From contig NZ_LT629766.1 of the NCBI RefSeq assembly GCF_900105315.1, forward strand, positions 186,001-250,000: a stretch of 64,000 bases of DNA. The letters run 5' to 3'. This DNA comes from Brevibacterium siliguriense. Its GTDB lineage: Bacteria; Actinomycetota; Actinomycetes; Actinomycetales; Brevibacteriaceae. How positions within the stretch are numbered: position 1 is the stretch's first letter; each line of letters begins with the position of its first letter. Under the pieces are notes generated by a model. It made no database searches. It was not told the origin of the DNA and saw only the letters and a program-made list of their open reading frames with translations. Below, in pieces: positions 16,965 through 26,135 of the stretch. Both the position numbers and the translations under genes were made by a program.

Positions 16965-18089
16965 TTGCGACCCGACTACTCACGAAACCGTTCGACACGC
17001 GGTCAGTCCCATTCACGCTCAGCCCCGCGGTCACAGCACGGCGGGCGGCATGAACTCGGCCAGAACTTTCTGCGCTCACCCACCACCATCTCAAAGATTG
17101 CGAGCCTGGCTCGTTCCACCTCTGGACCGATCATGGAGATCGGCCCCGGCGATGGAGCAGTCACCGCCGAGCTCTACCGGCTCGGGCGAGAGCTCACACT
17201 CGTCGAGATCGACGAAACGAGGTTGGATCACCTTGAAGACACGTTCCCGCGGGCCGAGATCCGGCACGCCGACATCCTGACCACCCGGCTCGATCGGCCG
17301 GTCATCGTCGGCAATCTGCCGTTCCATCTCACCACTCCCATCCTCCGCAGGCTCCTGCGCTCCGGGCGCTGGCAGCAGGCGATCCTGCTCACCCAATGGG
17401 AGGTCGCCCGCAAACGCGCAGGAATCGGCGGATCGACCATGATGACCGCGCAATGGGCCCCCTGGTTCGACTTCCACCTCGTCACCCGGGTCCCCGCCGA
17501 CGCGTTCGCCCCGAAACCCAGCGTCGATGGCGGCATCCTCACCATCGACCGCTGTCCCACTGGATCGATTCCGGCTCGTGATCGATCCGATTACCAACAG
17601 TTCGTCCGTTCGGTCTTCACCGGTCGCGGGCGAGGAATGAAAGGAGTTCTGACGAAGATGAGCATCACCGATCACCGGACTCTGCAATCGACCATGGACC
17701 GCAATGACATCAGAGGAGACACCTTGCCCAAAGACCTCACCCCCGACCAGTGGACCGGACTGTTCACCGAACTGGCCACAGATTACGACCAGAAGAACTC
17801 GAAGACCGCGAACCAACCGAAGAATGCGAAGAAGGGAACGACCATGCGCAACAGCAAAGGAAAGAAGAACCTCATCACCGAGGCGGCCCCGCAGACACCG
17901 TTGATCACCGGGGAGATGCCCATCGTCGGCGCCAAACCGGCGACCGAAAAGCTGCAGGCTTCCATCCCGGGCACCGATCCGAAGGCGAAGAGCCATGACA
18001 AGGGCCATCTGCAGGCCGAGCGTGGTTTCATGAATCAGCATCAGAAACCGCAGCAGCCTCAGCCGCGGTGGAACCTGCCGCGCAGGTGA
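16965..18089 (+). CDS. erm: 23S rRNA (adenine-N6) methyltransferase, Erm(X) type
   Basis: A 374-residue Rossmann methyltransferase that methylates A2058 of 23S rRNA and protects ribosomes from macrolides, lincosamides and streptogramin B. Family motifs are HELGQNFLRSP (near residue 29), the SAM loop MEIGPGDGAV (57-66), the catalytic NLPFHLTT (117-124), then QWEVARKRAGIGGSTMMTAQ and KPSVDGGIL. From memory these match Erm(X) of corynebacteria best. TTG 16965 is chosen because GGAG lies 9 bases upstream; TTG 16950 is also open. About 100 C-terminal residues form a Lys/Gln-rich tail longer than in Erm(X), as in some other actinobacterial Erm proteins. Probably inducible through the upstream leader. 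Confidence 0.88.
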   Translation: MRPDYSRNRSTRGQSHSRSAPRSQHGGRHELGQNFLRSPTTISKIASLARSTSGPIMEIGPGDGAVTAELYRLGRELTLVEIDETRLDHLEDTFPRAEIRHADILTTRLDRPVIVGNLPFHLTTPILRRLLRSGRWQQAILLTQWEVARKRAGIGGSTMMTAQWAPWFDFHLVTRVPADAFAPKPSVDGGILTIDRCPTGSIPARDRSDYQQFVRSVFTGRGRGMKGVLTKMSITDHRTLQSTMDRNDIRGDTLPKDLTPDQWTGLFTELATDYDQKNSKTANQPKNAKKGTTMRNSKGKKNLITEAAPQTPLITGEMPIVGAKPATEKLQASIPGTDPKAKSHDKGHLQAERGFMNQHQKPQQPQPRWNLPRR

Positions 18090-18095
18090 GTCTCC

Positions 18096-18135
18096 AGTGC
18101 CCCGGTCCGACGTTTCCCCGTCTGACCGGGGCACT
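18096..18135 (+). terminator. Terminator after erm
   Basis: AGTGCCCCGGTC and GACCGGGGCACT form a perfect 12-bp stem with a 16-base loop only 6 bases after the erm stop, followed by GTCATCTTCT. Confidence 0.75.
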
Positions 18136-18234
18136 GTCATCTTCTCCGGAAGTTCATCTTCACCGCCTGCCGGCGCTCGCAGACAGAAAACGGCACGTCC
18201 ACGCACTGCACATTCGGTCGAGAGGGCAGCTGGA

Positions 18235-18460
18235 ATGGACAAGGATCACGGCACTCACATCAGACGCTTCATCAACGGCTGGTGTCCTGACTGCGAAGAG
18301 AGCAGCAGTCTGACACCGGGGCGACTCAACGCCGACGGGACCATCGAGTTCCGCGCCTGCGTCGACTGCGGAGAAACCGTCGAGGACCACGACCCCCGAT
18401 TCTGGTCATCGGCTTCCGACGCCGATGAAGAAGGACTCGTTCTGCCTCGCAGCCCCGACT
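18235..18460 (+). CDS. Small zinc-ribbon-like protein, 3' end uncertain
   Basis: From the ATG the frame reads like a small real protein with two CxxC pairs, FINGWCPDCEES and FRACVDCGETVED, 23 residues apart, as in zinc ribbons. No stop occurs before it enters the convergent DtxR-type gene at 18460; the frame stays open to 19182 as antisense sequence. Either the true stop was lost by a small mutation or the protein overlaps its neighbour. The end given here is a boundary for the plausible part, not a stop codon. Function unknown. Confidence 0.35.
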
Positions 18461-19122
18461 CAGCCGGCCGCATCCAGGTACACGGCCGCGGCAAGCGCGG
18501 AAGCGATCGCCACCCGCGTCCCTCCGATGCCCACGGTCACCTCGTCATCGGTGCGATCGACGACCTCGAGAGAAGCACCCGGAAGCACCCCCGTCTCGGC
18601 GAGCTTCCCGAGAACCACAGGATCGGCGTCGGAGACCCTCAGCACGGCATAGGACCCGGCGGCCGCCTCGGCGAGGAGGGTCGGAATATGGGAATCGACG
18701 GCACCGTCGGCACCCGGGATCGGATCCCCGTGCGGGTCGGACGTCGGGTGGCCGAGGAACGAGTCGATGCGGTCGATGAGCCGATCGGAGGCGGCATGCT
18801 CGAGGATCTCGGCCTCGTCATGGACCTCGTCCCAGCCATAGCCGAGCGACTCCACGAGGAACGTCTCGATGAGCCGGTGCCTGCGCACCATCGACAGCGC
18901 GATCGCCTTGCCCTGCTCGGTGAGAACCGGCGGACGGTAGGGCACGCGAGTGATGAGTCCGAGCTCATCGAGACGCTTGAGCACCTCGGTGACATTGGCC
19001 TTCGTCGTGCCGAATCGGTTCGCAAGTTCGGTGGCCGTCATCGGGTCCCCACCCCATTCCTGGGCCGACCAGATGGCCTTGAGGTAGTCCTGACTGACCT
19101 CGGAGACTTCACCTGCACGCAT
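18460..19122 (-). CDS. DtxR/MntR family metal-dependent regulator
   Basis: A 220-residue protein. The N-terminal winged HTH (SQDYLKAIWSAQEW, FGTTKANVTEVLKRLDELGL) is followed by the dimerisation/metal domain (RHRLIETFLVESLGYGWDEVHDEAEILEHA, DPHGDPIP) and an SH3-like FeoA domain near the end. Proteins of this type repress metal uptake genes when Mn or Fe is plentiful. The ATG at 19122 has GATACT 6 bases upstream, so it may be leaderless. A strong DtxR-like palindrome lies before the Nramp gene at 25387, a probable target. Confidence 0.88.
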   Translation of the reverse strand: MRAGEVSEVSQDYLKAIWSAQEWGGDPMTATELANRFGTTKANVTEVLKRLDELGLITRVPYRPPVLTEQGKAIALSMVRRHRLIETFLVESLGYGWDEVHDEAEILEHAASDRLIDRIDSFLGHPTSDPHGDPIPGADGAVDSHIPTLLAEAAAGSYAVLRVSDADPVVLGKLAETGVLPGASLEVVDRTDDEVTVGIGGTRVAIASALAAAVYLDAAG

Positions 19123-19160
19123 GCCCCCAGTATCCCATGGACGCATCGCCGCCCGCTCCT

Positions 19161-19178
19161 TCACTTCACTCGAAGTGA
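19161..19178. promoter_or_regulatory. Palindrome TCACTTC-N4-GAAGTGA
   Basis: Perfect 7-bp arms lie 39 bases before the DtxR-type start, in the gap to the divergent hypothetical gene. It is a candidate operator, possibly autoregulatory, but unlike the palindrome at 25387. Confidence 0.35.
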
Positions 19179-19256
19179 GTGATCGAGCACAGATGTTCCC
19201 AAACGATTACCTGCGCACCCTCCCCTCGCCGAGGCGGCCCTGCCAGAATCTCAATC

Positions 19257-19802
19257 ATGACCTCCCATTCCCTCCCCTCCGACTCGGCTCACCCAGCCGA
19301 GGACGCCGACCGACCAGGGTCGGTGCGGCCCGCCGTTCCCCACGATCCCTCCCCCGCAGACGGCTGGCCCCCGTTCCGTGCGTTCCGCCGCTGGGCCAGG
19401 ACCCTCACGACGGCCTCCCGACCAACAGCACGTCGGGAATCGCCCGCCCCGGACAACCCGCGAGCACGATCAGAGCGGATCAATGCAGCCGGCCCGTTTC
19501 GCCCCGGAGAGATCGAATATGCGCGGCTGCGGAGCCTGCCGCCCTTCGACACCGATCTGCTCATCGTCACCAACCTGCGGATCATGCGGGTGCACACCGA
19601 TGCCCAGGGCTCCATCGCCCAGCTCTCGGAGGCCGCTGCTCGGCAGGTCGGCGTCGTCCGAGCAGAGGAATTCCGCGGACGCGCGACCGTGACCGTGGAG
19701 CTGCACGTCGGATCATCGATGCGGCTGGAGGAGACCACCCCCGCCGATGCACAGCGTTTCGTCGACATTCTCAACGAGGTGGCCGTCCGCTCACGGACCT
19801 GA
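19257..19802 (+). CDS. Hypothetical protein with PH-like C-terminal domain
   Basis: A 181-residue protein that I do not recognise as a named family. The first ~85 residues are rich in Pro, Ser and Arg and look disordered. From about residue 95 the sequence (RPGEIEYARLRSLPPFD, LLIVTNLRIMRVHTD) resembles bacterial PH-like domains, in which a strand LxxTNxRI is typical. ATG 19257 is the first start after a gap of about 130 bases from the DtxR-type gene; no ribosome site is clear. It is followed by the choline transporter gene after 190 bases. Confidence 0.6.
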   Translation: MTSHSLPSDSAHPAEDADRPGSVRPAVPHDPSPADGWPPFRAFRRWARTLTTASRPTARRESPAPDNPRARSERINAAGPFRPGEIEYARLRSLPPFDTDLLIVTNLRIMRVHTDAQGSIAQLSEAAARQVGVVRAEEFRGRATVTVELHVGSSMRLEETTPADAQRFVDILNEVAVRSRT

Positions 19803-19993
19803 CCGCACCACATCCCGGTCCACCCCGATGCCCGGGCGTGACCCCATCTACTTCCGCGCCTGACCTGGACACCCCAGCGGCTCAGTCCGTTTCCTGAAAA
19901 GAGGGGGTGCTGAATTTGTGAGAATCCTCCACTCATACAATAGGTCGGGCCCGATTTCGGGCCCAGTCCTTATTGTCTACCGGAGGTCGATGC

Positions 19994-22252
19994 GTGCAGG
20001 ATCCGAACGAAGAGACGTTGAAGCGCCCAGTCGTCGAACGCGAACGATTCGGCGGAACCGACCGGGCCACGAGAATCAGCAGGGACGTCGATCCTGAGAA
20101 GCGCGCTCCGATCGACAGCACGGAGATGAGCAAAGGCCCGGAGGAGCTCTCCGACGAACGCGGCTCCCGCGTCAATTGGCGAGTCTTCATCGTCGCCTCC
20201 CTCATCATCCTCGTATTCTCCGTGTGGGCGATGATGATGCCCGACTCGGCTCAGTCGACGATGAAGACGGCTGTGGACTGGATCGCAGAGAACCTCGGTT
20301 GGTTCTATGTCGTCACCGTCACCGTCGTCATCGGCTTCGTCCTCTGGGTGGCACTGTCCAAGGAAGGCAGCGTCAGGCTCGGCCCGGACCACTCCCGTCC
20401 GCAGTACAACCTCTTCACTTGGGTCGCAATGCTCTTCGCCGCGGGCGTCGGCATCGATATGCTCTTCTACTCGGTGACCGGGCCGATCACCCAGTACCTC
20501 CACCCTGTCAACGCCTCCCCCGAATCGGCAGCGGCCGCGCAGGACGCCGTCGTATGGACGATGTTCCACTACGGCATCGCCGGCTGGTCGATGTACTCGC
20601 TGCTGGGCATGGCCATGGGCTACTTCGCCTACCGCTGGGGCATGCCCCTGTCGATCCGCGCGGTCCTCTACCCGCTGCTGGGCAAGCGCGTGCGCGGTGC
20701 CACCGGTGACGTCATCGACATCTTCGCCCTCGTCGGCACCGTCTTCGGCGTGGCCACCTCGATGGGCATCGGCGTCGTCCTGCTCAACGTCGGGTTCGCC
20801 ACTCTCTTCGGTCTCGAAACCGGACTGGCCCTGCAGATCGCGCTCGTCATCGTGGCCGTCGTCATGACTGTGGCCGCCTGCACCTCCGGCGTGGACAAGG
20901 GCATCCGCCTCGTCTCCGAGCTCAACCTCTGGTCTTGTGCGGCGATGATGCTCTACATCCTCATCACCGGCAAGACCGCCTTCCTGCTCAACGCTATGGT
21001 CGAGAACATCGGCCGCTTCATCTTCACCCTGCCCGAACGCACGCTGTCGACGTTCGCCTATGTCGACGGCGGATCCGAATGGATGGGCGGCTGGACCTTG
21101 TTCTTCTGGGCCTTCTGGCTGGCCTGGGGTCCCTTCGTCGGGCTGTTCCTCGCCCGCATCTCCCGCGGCCGCACACTGCGTGAGTTCGTCATCGCCGCGA
21201 TCACCGCTCCCGTGATCTGCGACTTCATCATCGTCACGATCTTCGGCAACTCGGCCCTGTCCGAGGTGTTCAACGGCAACGACGAGTTCGCACGTGAGGC
21301 CATCGCCTCCCCTGAACAGGGCTGGTACGACCTGCTCGAGATGTTCCCGGGAGCGACGTTCCTCATCGGCCTGGCCACGCTGTCAGGCCTTCTGTTCTAC
21401 CTCACGAGTGCGAACTCCGGTGCCATGGTGATGTCGAACTTCTCCTCCTCGATTCCCAATCCGGAAGAGGACGGAGCCAAGTGGCTGCGCATCTTCTGGG
21501 CCCTGGTCACTGCAGTGCTCACAATTGCCATGCTCGTCGCCGGAGGCGTGACGACGATGGAGTACGCGACCCTGATCTTCGCCCTGCCGGTGACGATCAT
21601 CGCCTACCTCGTCATGGCTTCGTTCTCGAAGGTGCTGCGCATGGAGCGCGCCGAACGCGAAGGCCGGATCCGTCGTCGCCGCACCACGGCCGCCCACGGC
21701 GGACGTGCTCCGGAGAAGACCTGGCGTCAGCGCCTGGCCACCCTTCGCTCCTACCCCACGAAGAAGTCCGTCGAACGCTTCGTCGCCGAGGTCGTCGGAC
21801 CGTCTTTGGAAGCCGTGGCCAAGGAATTCCGGGAGCTCGGCTACACCGTCGAACACGTCCGGACCCTCGACGAGGACACCGAGATCACGACGAACACGCT
21901 CAATGTCGACATGGGCGAGCAGCGCGACTTCCACTACGAGGCCGCAGCCATCGAGGCCAATGTGCCGTCGTTCGGTGCCCGCAACGCCCCACGTGGTGAC
22001 GACAAGTACTTCCGCATCGAGGTCTTCACACAGACCGGTTCTGAAGGCTATGACCTCATGGGTCTGAGCTCTCAGCAGATCATCGATGACGTGCTCGACC
22101 GGTATGAGAACCATCTGTCGTTCCTCGCCTACTCGCACGAGCATTCGTTCCAGTCGGTCGTCACTCCACCGACACCGCCGACCACGGATTCGATTCCGGC
22201 GGTGCCCAAGGATGCCGACGACGTCGAGGAGATCGAAGAACCGAAGCACTGA
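19994..22252 (+). CDS. BCCT family transporter, choline (BetT) type
   Basis: A 752-residue protein with about 12 transmembrane helices between residues ~60 and 560 and a long cytosolic C-terminal domain. The conserved BCCT Trp stretch is WTLFFWAFWLAWGPFVGLFL followed by ARISRGRTLREF. The helix 3 motif reads AAGVGIDMLFYSVTGP; Asp in GID is typical of proton-coupled BetT choline carriers rather than sodium-coupled betaine carriers. The tail near 600-735 (YTVEHVRTLDEDTEI) also matches BetT. GTG 19994 is chosen for the GGAGG at 19982-19986. Choline uptake fits the methylglycine catabolism encoded at 5-10 kb. Confidence 0.88.
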   Translation: MQDPNEETLKRPVVERERFGGTDRATRISRDVDPEKRAPIDSTEMSKGPEELSDERGSRVNWRVFIVASLIILVFSVWAMMMPDSAQSTMKTAVDWIAENLGWFYVVTVTVVIGFVLWVALSKEGSVRLGPDHSRPQYNLFTWVAMLFAAGVGIDMLFYSVTGPITQYLHPVNASPESAAAAQDAVVWTMFHYGIAGWSMYSLLGMAMGYFAYRWGMPLSIRAVLYPLLGKRVRGATGDVIDIFALVGTVFGVATSMGIGVVLLNVGFATLFGLETGLALQIALVIVAVVMTVAACTSGVDKGIRLVSELNLWSCAAMMLYILITGKTAFLLNAMVENIGRFIFTLPERTLSTFAYVDGGSEWMGGWTLFFWAFWLAWGPFVGLFLARISRGRTLREFVIAAITAPVICDFIIVTIFGNSALSEVFNGNDEFAREAIASPEQGWYDLLEMFPGATFLIGLATLSGLLFYLTSANSGAMVMSNFSSSIPNPEEDGAKWLRIFWALVTAVLTIAMLVAGGVTTMEYATLIFALPVTIIAYLVMASFSKVLRMERAEREGRIRRRRTTAAHGGRAPEKTWRQRLATLRSYPTKKSVERFVAEVVGPSLEAVAKEFRELGYTVEHVRTLDEDTEITTNTLNVDMGEQRDFHYEAAAIEANVPSFGARNAPRGDDKYFRIEVFTQTGSEGYDLMGLSSQQIIDDVLDRYENHLSFLAYSHEHSFQSVVTPPTPPTTDSIPAVPKDADDVEEIEEPKH

Positions 22253-22266
22253 GAGCATGCGAGCGC

Positions 22267-22299
22267 AAGGAGCGGTGACCAGTCGGGTCACCGCTCCTT
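22267..22299 (+). terminator. Terminator after BCCT gene
   Basis: AAGGAGCGGTGACC and GGTCACCGCTCCTT form a perfect 14-bp stem with a 5-base loop, 14 bases after the stop. Confidence 0.8.
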
Positions 22300-22306
22300 G
22301 TCCTCG

Positions 22307-22351
22307 CGGAGCCTCACTGCGCCTGCTCTTTCGGAGCCTCACTGCGCCTGC
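22307..22351 (+). repeat. Two direct copies of a 20-bp unit
   Basis: CGGAGCCTCACTGCGCCTGC occurs at 22307-22326 and again at 22332-22351, separated by 5 bases, in the gap between the BCCT terminator and the next small gene. Confidence 0.8.
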
Positions 22352-22363
22352 GAAGATAGGGAC

Positions 22364-22483
22364 ATGCACAGAAGCAATCGGCCGAACGGCGGTCTGCTGA
22401 TCTTTGCCATCGGTCTTCCCGTCACGGTTTCGTCGGCGCTCGTCGTCGCCACCACCGGGCACCTGCCTCAGGAGGCGAACTGA
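22364..22483 (+). CDS. Small single-span membrane protein (39 aa)
   Basis: A short ORF with a basic N-terminus (HRSNRPNGG) and one hydrophobic stretch (LLIFAIGLPVTVSSALVVA). It stops 3 bases before the lipase-maturation-factor gene, so the two are probably co-transcribed. GATAGG lies 5 bases before the ATG, suggesting a leaderless start. No family is recognised. Confidence 0.45.
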   Translation: MHRSNRPNGGLLIFAIGLPVTVSSALVVATTGHLPQEAN

Positions 22484-22486
22484 GCC

Positions 22487-24073
22487 ATGGACCAGGTGGT
22501 CGCTCTCCTCACCGCCGGCGACTACACGATCTCCCGTGAGATCATCCAACGCGGCTTCGGCGTGCTCTTCCTCATCGCTTTCGCCTCCGCGCTCAACCAG
22601 TTCCCGGCGCTCCTCGGCGAACGGGGGCTCACCCCTGCTCCGCGTTTCATCGCTCTGACCTCGACCCGGCAGGCTCCGACGATCTTCCGCTGGAAGCGGT
22701 TTGCGTATTCGGACCGACGACTGCGCCTCGTCTGCGTGATCGGAATGGCCCTGGCCGCCTCGGCGATCATCGGTCTGCCTCAGGCCGGACCCGCATGGGT
22801 GCCGATCCCGGTGTTCTTAGGCCTGTGGGGGCTGTACTTCTCGATCGTGTCGATCGGGCAGCGCTTCTACGGCTTCGGCTGGGAATCGCTGCTGCTTGAA
22901 GCCGGATTCCTCATCGGCTTCCTCGGCTCCCACGAGGTGGCCCCGTCCCTGCCTGTGGTCCTGCTGCTGCGCTGGTTCGTCATCCGCATCGAATTCGGCG
23001 CCGGAATGATCAAGATGCGCGGGGACGCCTCCTGGCGCGACCTCACCGCGATGGACTATCACCATCAGACCCAGCCGATGCCGAACCCGGTCTCCCGCCG
23101 CGCCCACCTCATGCCCGGCTGGTGGCACAAGGGTGAGACGCTCGGTAGCCACATCGTCCAACTCGCCGCCCCGTGGCTGCTGTTCCTGCCCCAGCCGATC
23201 GCCTCTTTCGCGGCTGTCGCCATCATCCTCACCCAGCTCGCGCTCGTCATCACCGGCAACTATGCGTGGCTGAACTGGGCGACGATCCTGCTCGCCTGCT
23301 CCGGAATCAGCGACACTTTCTTCCGGTGGATCGCCGGCGGCCCGTTCCCCGGATGGGGGTGGAATTCCGTCGTCGGAATATTCACCGATCCCACCGGCAC
23401 CGAGGCGGCCGACTTCGTCGCTGTGCCCGATCCGGTCGATGCCCTGCCTGTCTGGTGGCTGATCGTCGTCCTCGTATTCGTCGCGTGGCAGGCATGGTTG
23501 AACGTGCCAGCGCTGCGCAACCTCTTCTCACCGAATCAGCTGATGAACGCGAGCTTCAACCGGCTCGGGCTCGGCAATGCCTATGGCGCATTCGGGTCGA
23601 TGACCGAGACCCGCAACGAGATCATCATCGAAGGGTGGATCGACGACGAGGACGCAGGTGCCACTGGCACAAGCGCAGACAGCCCCGGCCGCGATGACGC
23701 CGACGCAGGCTGGCGCGAGTATCGGTTCAAGGGCAAACCCGGCGACGTTCTTCGCCGCGGGCCGGTCATCGCGCCCTATCATCTGCGGCTCGATTGGCTC
23801 ATGTGGTTCGCCGCTCTCGGTGACTACCGGCAGACCTGGTTCACCGAACTCGTGCGCAAGGTCGGCTCCGGCGACCCACAGATCCGCCGCCTCATGGGTC
23901 CCGACCCCTTCGACGGTGCCGCACCAGAGCTCATCCGCGTCCGTGTCTGCACCTACCGCTATGCCACCCGCGCCGAACGCCGAGCGGCCGTCGCTGCCGG
24001 AGAACCGAAGCCGTGGTGGGTGCGCTCGGACCCGCGGATCCTTGTCCAGCCCATCGACGTGCGAAACGGCTGA
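22487..24073 (+). CDS. Lipase maturation factor (LMF1-like) family membrane protein
   Basis: A 528-residue protein with about eight hydrophobic segments in the first 360 residues. The signature region is FGAGMIKMRGDASWRDLTAMDYHHQTQP and then RRAHLMPGWWHK, as in the LMF1 family, where such proteins help lipases fold in the eukaryotic ER; the bacterial role is not known. The C-terminal soluble part (from ~390) has EGWIDDEDAG, WREYRFKGKPGD and PYHLRLDWLMWFAALGDY, also typical. It starts right after a 39-aa membrane protein gene. Confidence 0.85.
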   Translation: MDQVVALLTAGDYTISREIIQRGFGVLFLIAFASALNQFPALLGERGLTPAPRFIALTSTRQAPTIFRWKRFAYSDRRLRLVCVIGMALAASAIIGLPQAGPAWVPIPVFLGLWGLYFSIVSIGQRFYGFGWESLLLEAGFLIGFLGSHEVAPSLPVVLLLRWFVIRIEFGAGMIKMRGDASWRDLTAMDYHHQTQPMPNPVSRRAHLMPGWWHKGETLGSHIVQLAAPWLLFLPQPIASFAAVAIILTQLALVITGNYAWLNWATILLACSGISDTFFRWIAGGPFPGWGWNSVVGIFTDPTGTEAADFVAVPDPVDALPVWWLIVVLVFVAWQAWLNVPALRNLFSPNQLMNASFNRLGLGNAYGAFGSMTETRNEIIIEGWIDDEDAGATGTSADSPGRDDADAGWREYRFKGKPGDVLRRGPVIAPYHLRLDWLMWFAALGDYRQTWFTELVRKVGSGDPQIRRLMGPDPFDGAAPELIRVRVCTYRYATRAERRAAVAAGEPKPWWVRSDPRILVQPIDVRNG

Positions 24074-24115
24074 GCTCGCGATCGACACATCCCCGGAGCA
24101 CCGCCTCGGCGAGGG

Positions 24116-25386
24116 TCACTCCACCCCGAGCGCGAGCAGGACGATGAGGACGACGTTGAGGACGATGATGAGCGCCGAGGCGGCCACTGCGACGAGCGTG
24201 ATCCACCGTGCGTTCGCGAACTCCCCCATCACTCGACGGCTGCTCGTGAGCCTGACCAGGGGGATCATCGCGAACGGGATGCCGAGGCTGAGCACGACCT
24301 GGCTGAGCACGAGCGCCCAGGTCGGGTCGACGCCGATGGCGAGGACGATCAGTGCAGGGATCATCGTGAACGCGCGCTGCCACACGATCGGGAAGTTCAC
24401 GCGCAGCAGCCCCTGCATGATCGAGGCGCCCGCGTACGATCCGACTGCGCTCGAAGCCAGACCTGAGGCGAGGAGACCGATGCCGAAGAAGAGCCCGACG
24501 ACCTCGCCGAGGTTGGCCGTGACGACAGCGTGCGCACCTTCGATGGTGTCCGTGCCGGTCTGACCGCGCAGTGCCGCGGCGGCCAGCAGCAGCATCGCGA
24601 TGTTCACAGAGCCCGCGACGACGAGGGAGAGCACGACGTCCCAACGGCTGGCGCGCAGCAGCTGCCTGGTCGAGGCGGTCGAATTGCCGCGATGACGGTC
24701 GACCGAGAGAGCCGAATGCAGATAGATCGCATGGGGCATGACGGTGGCACCGAGCATGCTCGCGGCGAGCACCACGGAATTCGTGCCCTCGAGCCGCGGC
24801 ACGATTCCACCTGCGGCTTGCCCCCAATTCACATCCCCAACGAACAAGCCTGCTAGAAAGCCGATGGCGATGATGACCAGGAATCCGATGATGACGAACT
24901 CGAAGGGACGCTGACCCCGGGTGGACTGGATCGAGAGCAGGAAGAGCGAGACGACGCCGACGATGACGCCGCCGAGCAGGAGCGGGATATCGAAGAGGAT
25001 CTTCAGGGCGATTGCGCCGCCGATGACTTCGGCGAGGTCGGTGGCGATGGCGACGACCTCGGCCTGCCCCAGTACGCGAGGCGGTTACTCTTGCGGAGAC
25101 GGTCGCCGAGGAGGCCCGGCAGCGACTGCCCGGAGACGAGCCCGAGCTTCGAGGACAGGTATTGGACGAGAACGGCGATGAGGTTCGCGGCCACGAGCAC
25201 CCAGACGAGGAGGTACCCGTATTCCGCACCGGCGGTGAGGTTGGCCGCGACGTTGCCCGGATCGACATAGGCGATGGCGGCGACGAAGGCCGGTCCGAGG
25301 AGGACCGCGGTGGAGATCTTCTTCCGGCTGTTCTTCTTCGGCTCACCTTCGCGGGTGCGCACCGATGCAGAGGGATCGACGTTCAT
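24116..25386 (-). CDS. Nramp-type manganese/iron transporter (MntH-like), one-base frameshift near 25067
   Basis: The N-terminal part (GPAFVAAIAYVDPGNVAANL with the DPGN metal motif, then LVQYLSSKLGLVSG) and the C-terminal part (MPHAIYLHSAL with the MPH motif) lie in two frames. Adding one G to the GGGG (CCCC on the plus strand, 25067-25070) in the RLAYWGQAE region joins them into a normal 423-residue, 11-helix transporter that takes up Mn2+ or Fe2+ with protons. The gap is a single missing base, so the gene may be intact in the cell. A perfect palindrome immediately before the ATG is the likely DtxR/MntR operator. Confidence 0.8.
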
Positions 25387-25408
25387 AAAGTTAAGGTACA
25401 TTAACTTT
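25387..25408. promoter_or_regulatory. DtxR/MntR-type operator of the Nramp gene
   Basis: AAAGTTAA and TTAACTTT are perfect 8-bp arms around GGTACA, directly before the ATG of the Nramp transporter. DtxR-family sites are AT-rich palindromes of this size, and a DtxR-type gene lies at 18460. Confidence 0.65.
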
Positions 25409-25471
25409 CTTGCCGGAAGCAACACGACACATGGTCTCGAAAGTGAACACGGAAGGACTTAAGGTTCGAGC

Positions 25472-26125
25472 ATGCGCAGTGAACACGTTCACCCCAGGTC
25501 CGGCAAGCGCCGTCAGACCGAGGACCGGATCATCGACGCGGCCGCAAAGCTGTTCCTCGAGCACGGCTTCAGGGCCACGACCATCCGTGCCGTCGCGCAG
25601 GCCGCCGAGGTGTCGGTGGGCCGTGTGATGGCGGTCGGCGACAAGGACGCCGTCCTCGTCCGGTGCTTCGATCGGTGGATCGGGCAGCTCCAGAACGGAA
25701 CTTACACACCACCGCCTCGGCGGACGAGCCTGTCGCGGCGAGGAACGGACACCGGGGCAGAGAAAGGTCCGCCGCGACCGACCTCGGCGGTGCAGCGTCA
25801 TCTGTTCGAACTCTTCCTGCCATTCCTCGAGTTCTTCGCCGAACACGAGGACCTGTCACGGGACTACGCTGCGGCGATGATGCGAGTCAAGGGCGAGCCC
25901 GAGGTATTCAACACCCTCGCTGTGGATCTGCAGAGCCGGCTGAGCGAATCGCTGGTCTCGATCGGGATCAACGAGGACCACGCGCAGGCCAGCGCCACAG
26001 CACTCTATGACTCGTACCTGGGCATCCTCTTCCGGTGGGCGGCGACGACGATGAGCCGCGACGACGCCGTCGAGGCGATGCTGGCCAGCATCGTCTTCCA
26101 CACTCGCGTCAGAAGCTCGCTGTGA
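25472..26125 (+). CDS. TetR family transcriptional regulator
   Basis: A 217-residue regulator. The N-terminal HTH (EDRIIDAAAKLFLEHGFRATTIRAVAQAAEVSVGRV) is typical of TetR proteins; the C-terminal ligand domain is unspecific and has a polar insert with PPPRRTSLSRR. It is divergent from the Nramp gene (86 bases apart) and ends 10 bases before a broken DoxX gene, the usual kind of partner for such regulators, so its target may have been lost. Confidence 0.85.
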   Translation: MRSEHVHPRSGKRRQTEDRIIDAAAKLFLEHGFRATTIRAVAQAAEVSVGRVMAVGDKDAVLVRCFDRWIGQLQNGTYTPPPRRTSLSRRGTDTGAEKGPPRPTSAVQRHLFELFLPFLEFFAEHEDLSRDYAAAMMRVKGEPEVFNTLAVDLQSRLSESLVSIGINEDHAQASATALYDSYLGILFRWAATTMSRDDAVEAMLASIVFHTRVRSSL

Positions 26126-26135
26126 GGGGTTCACG

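Noticed and set aside
22261-22360. CRISPR-like repeat
   Set aside because: Only two 20-bp direct copies with a 5-base spacer; too short and no cas genes.
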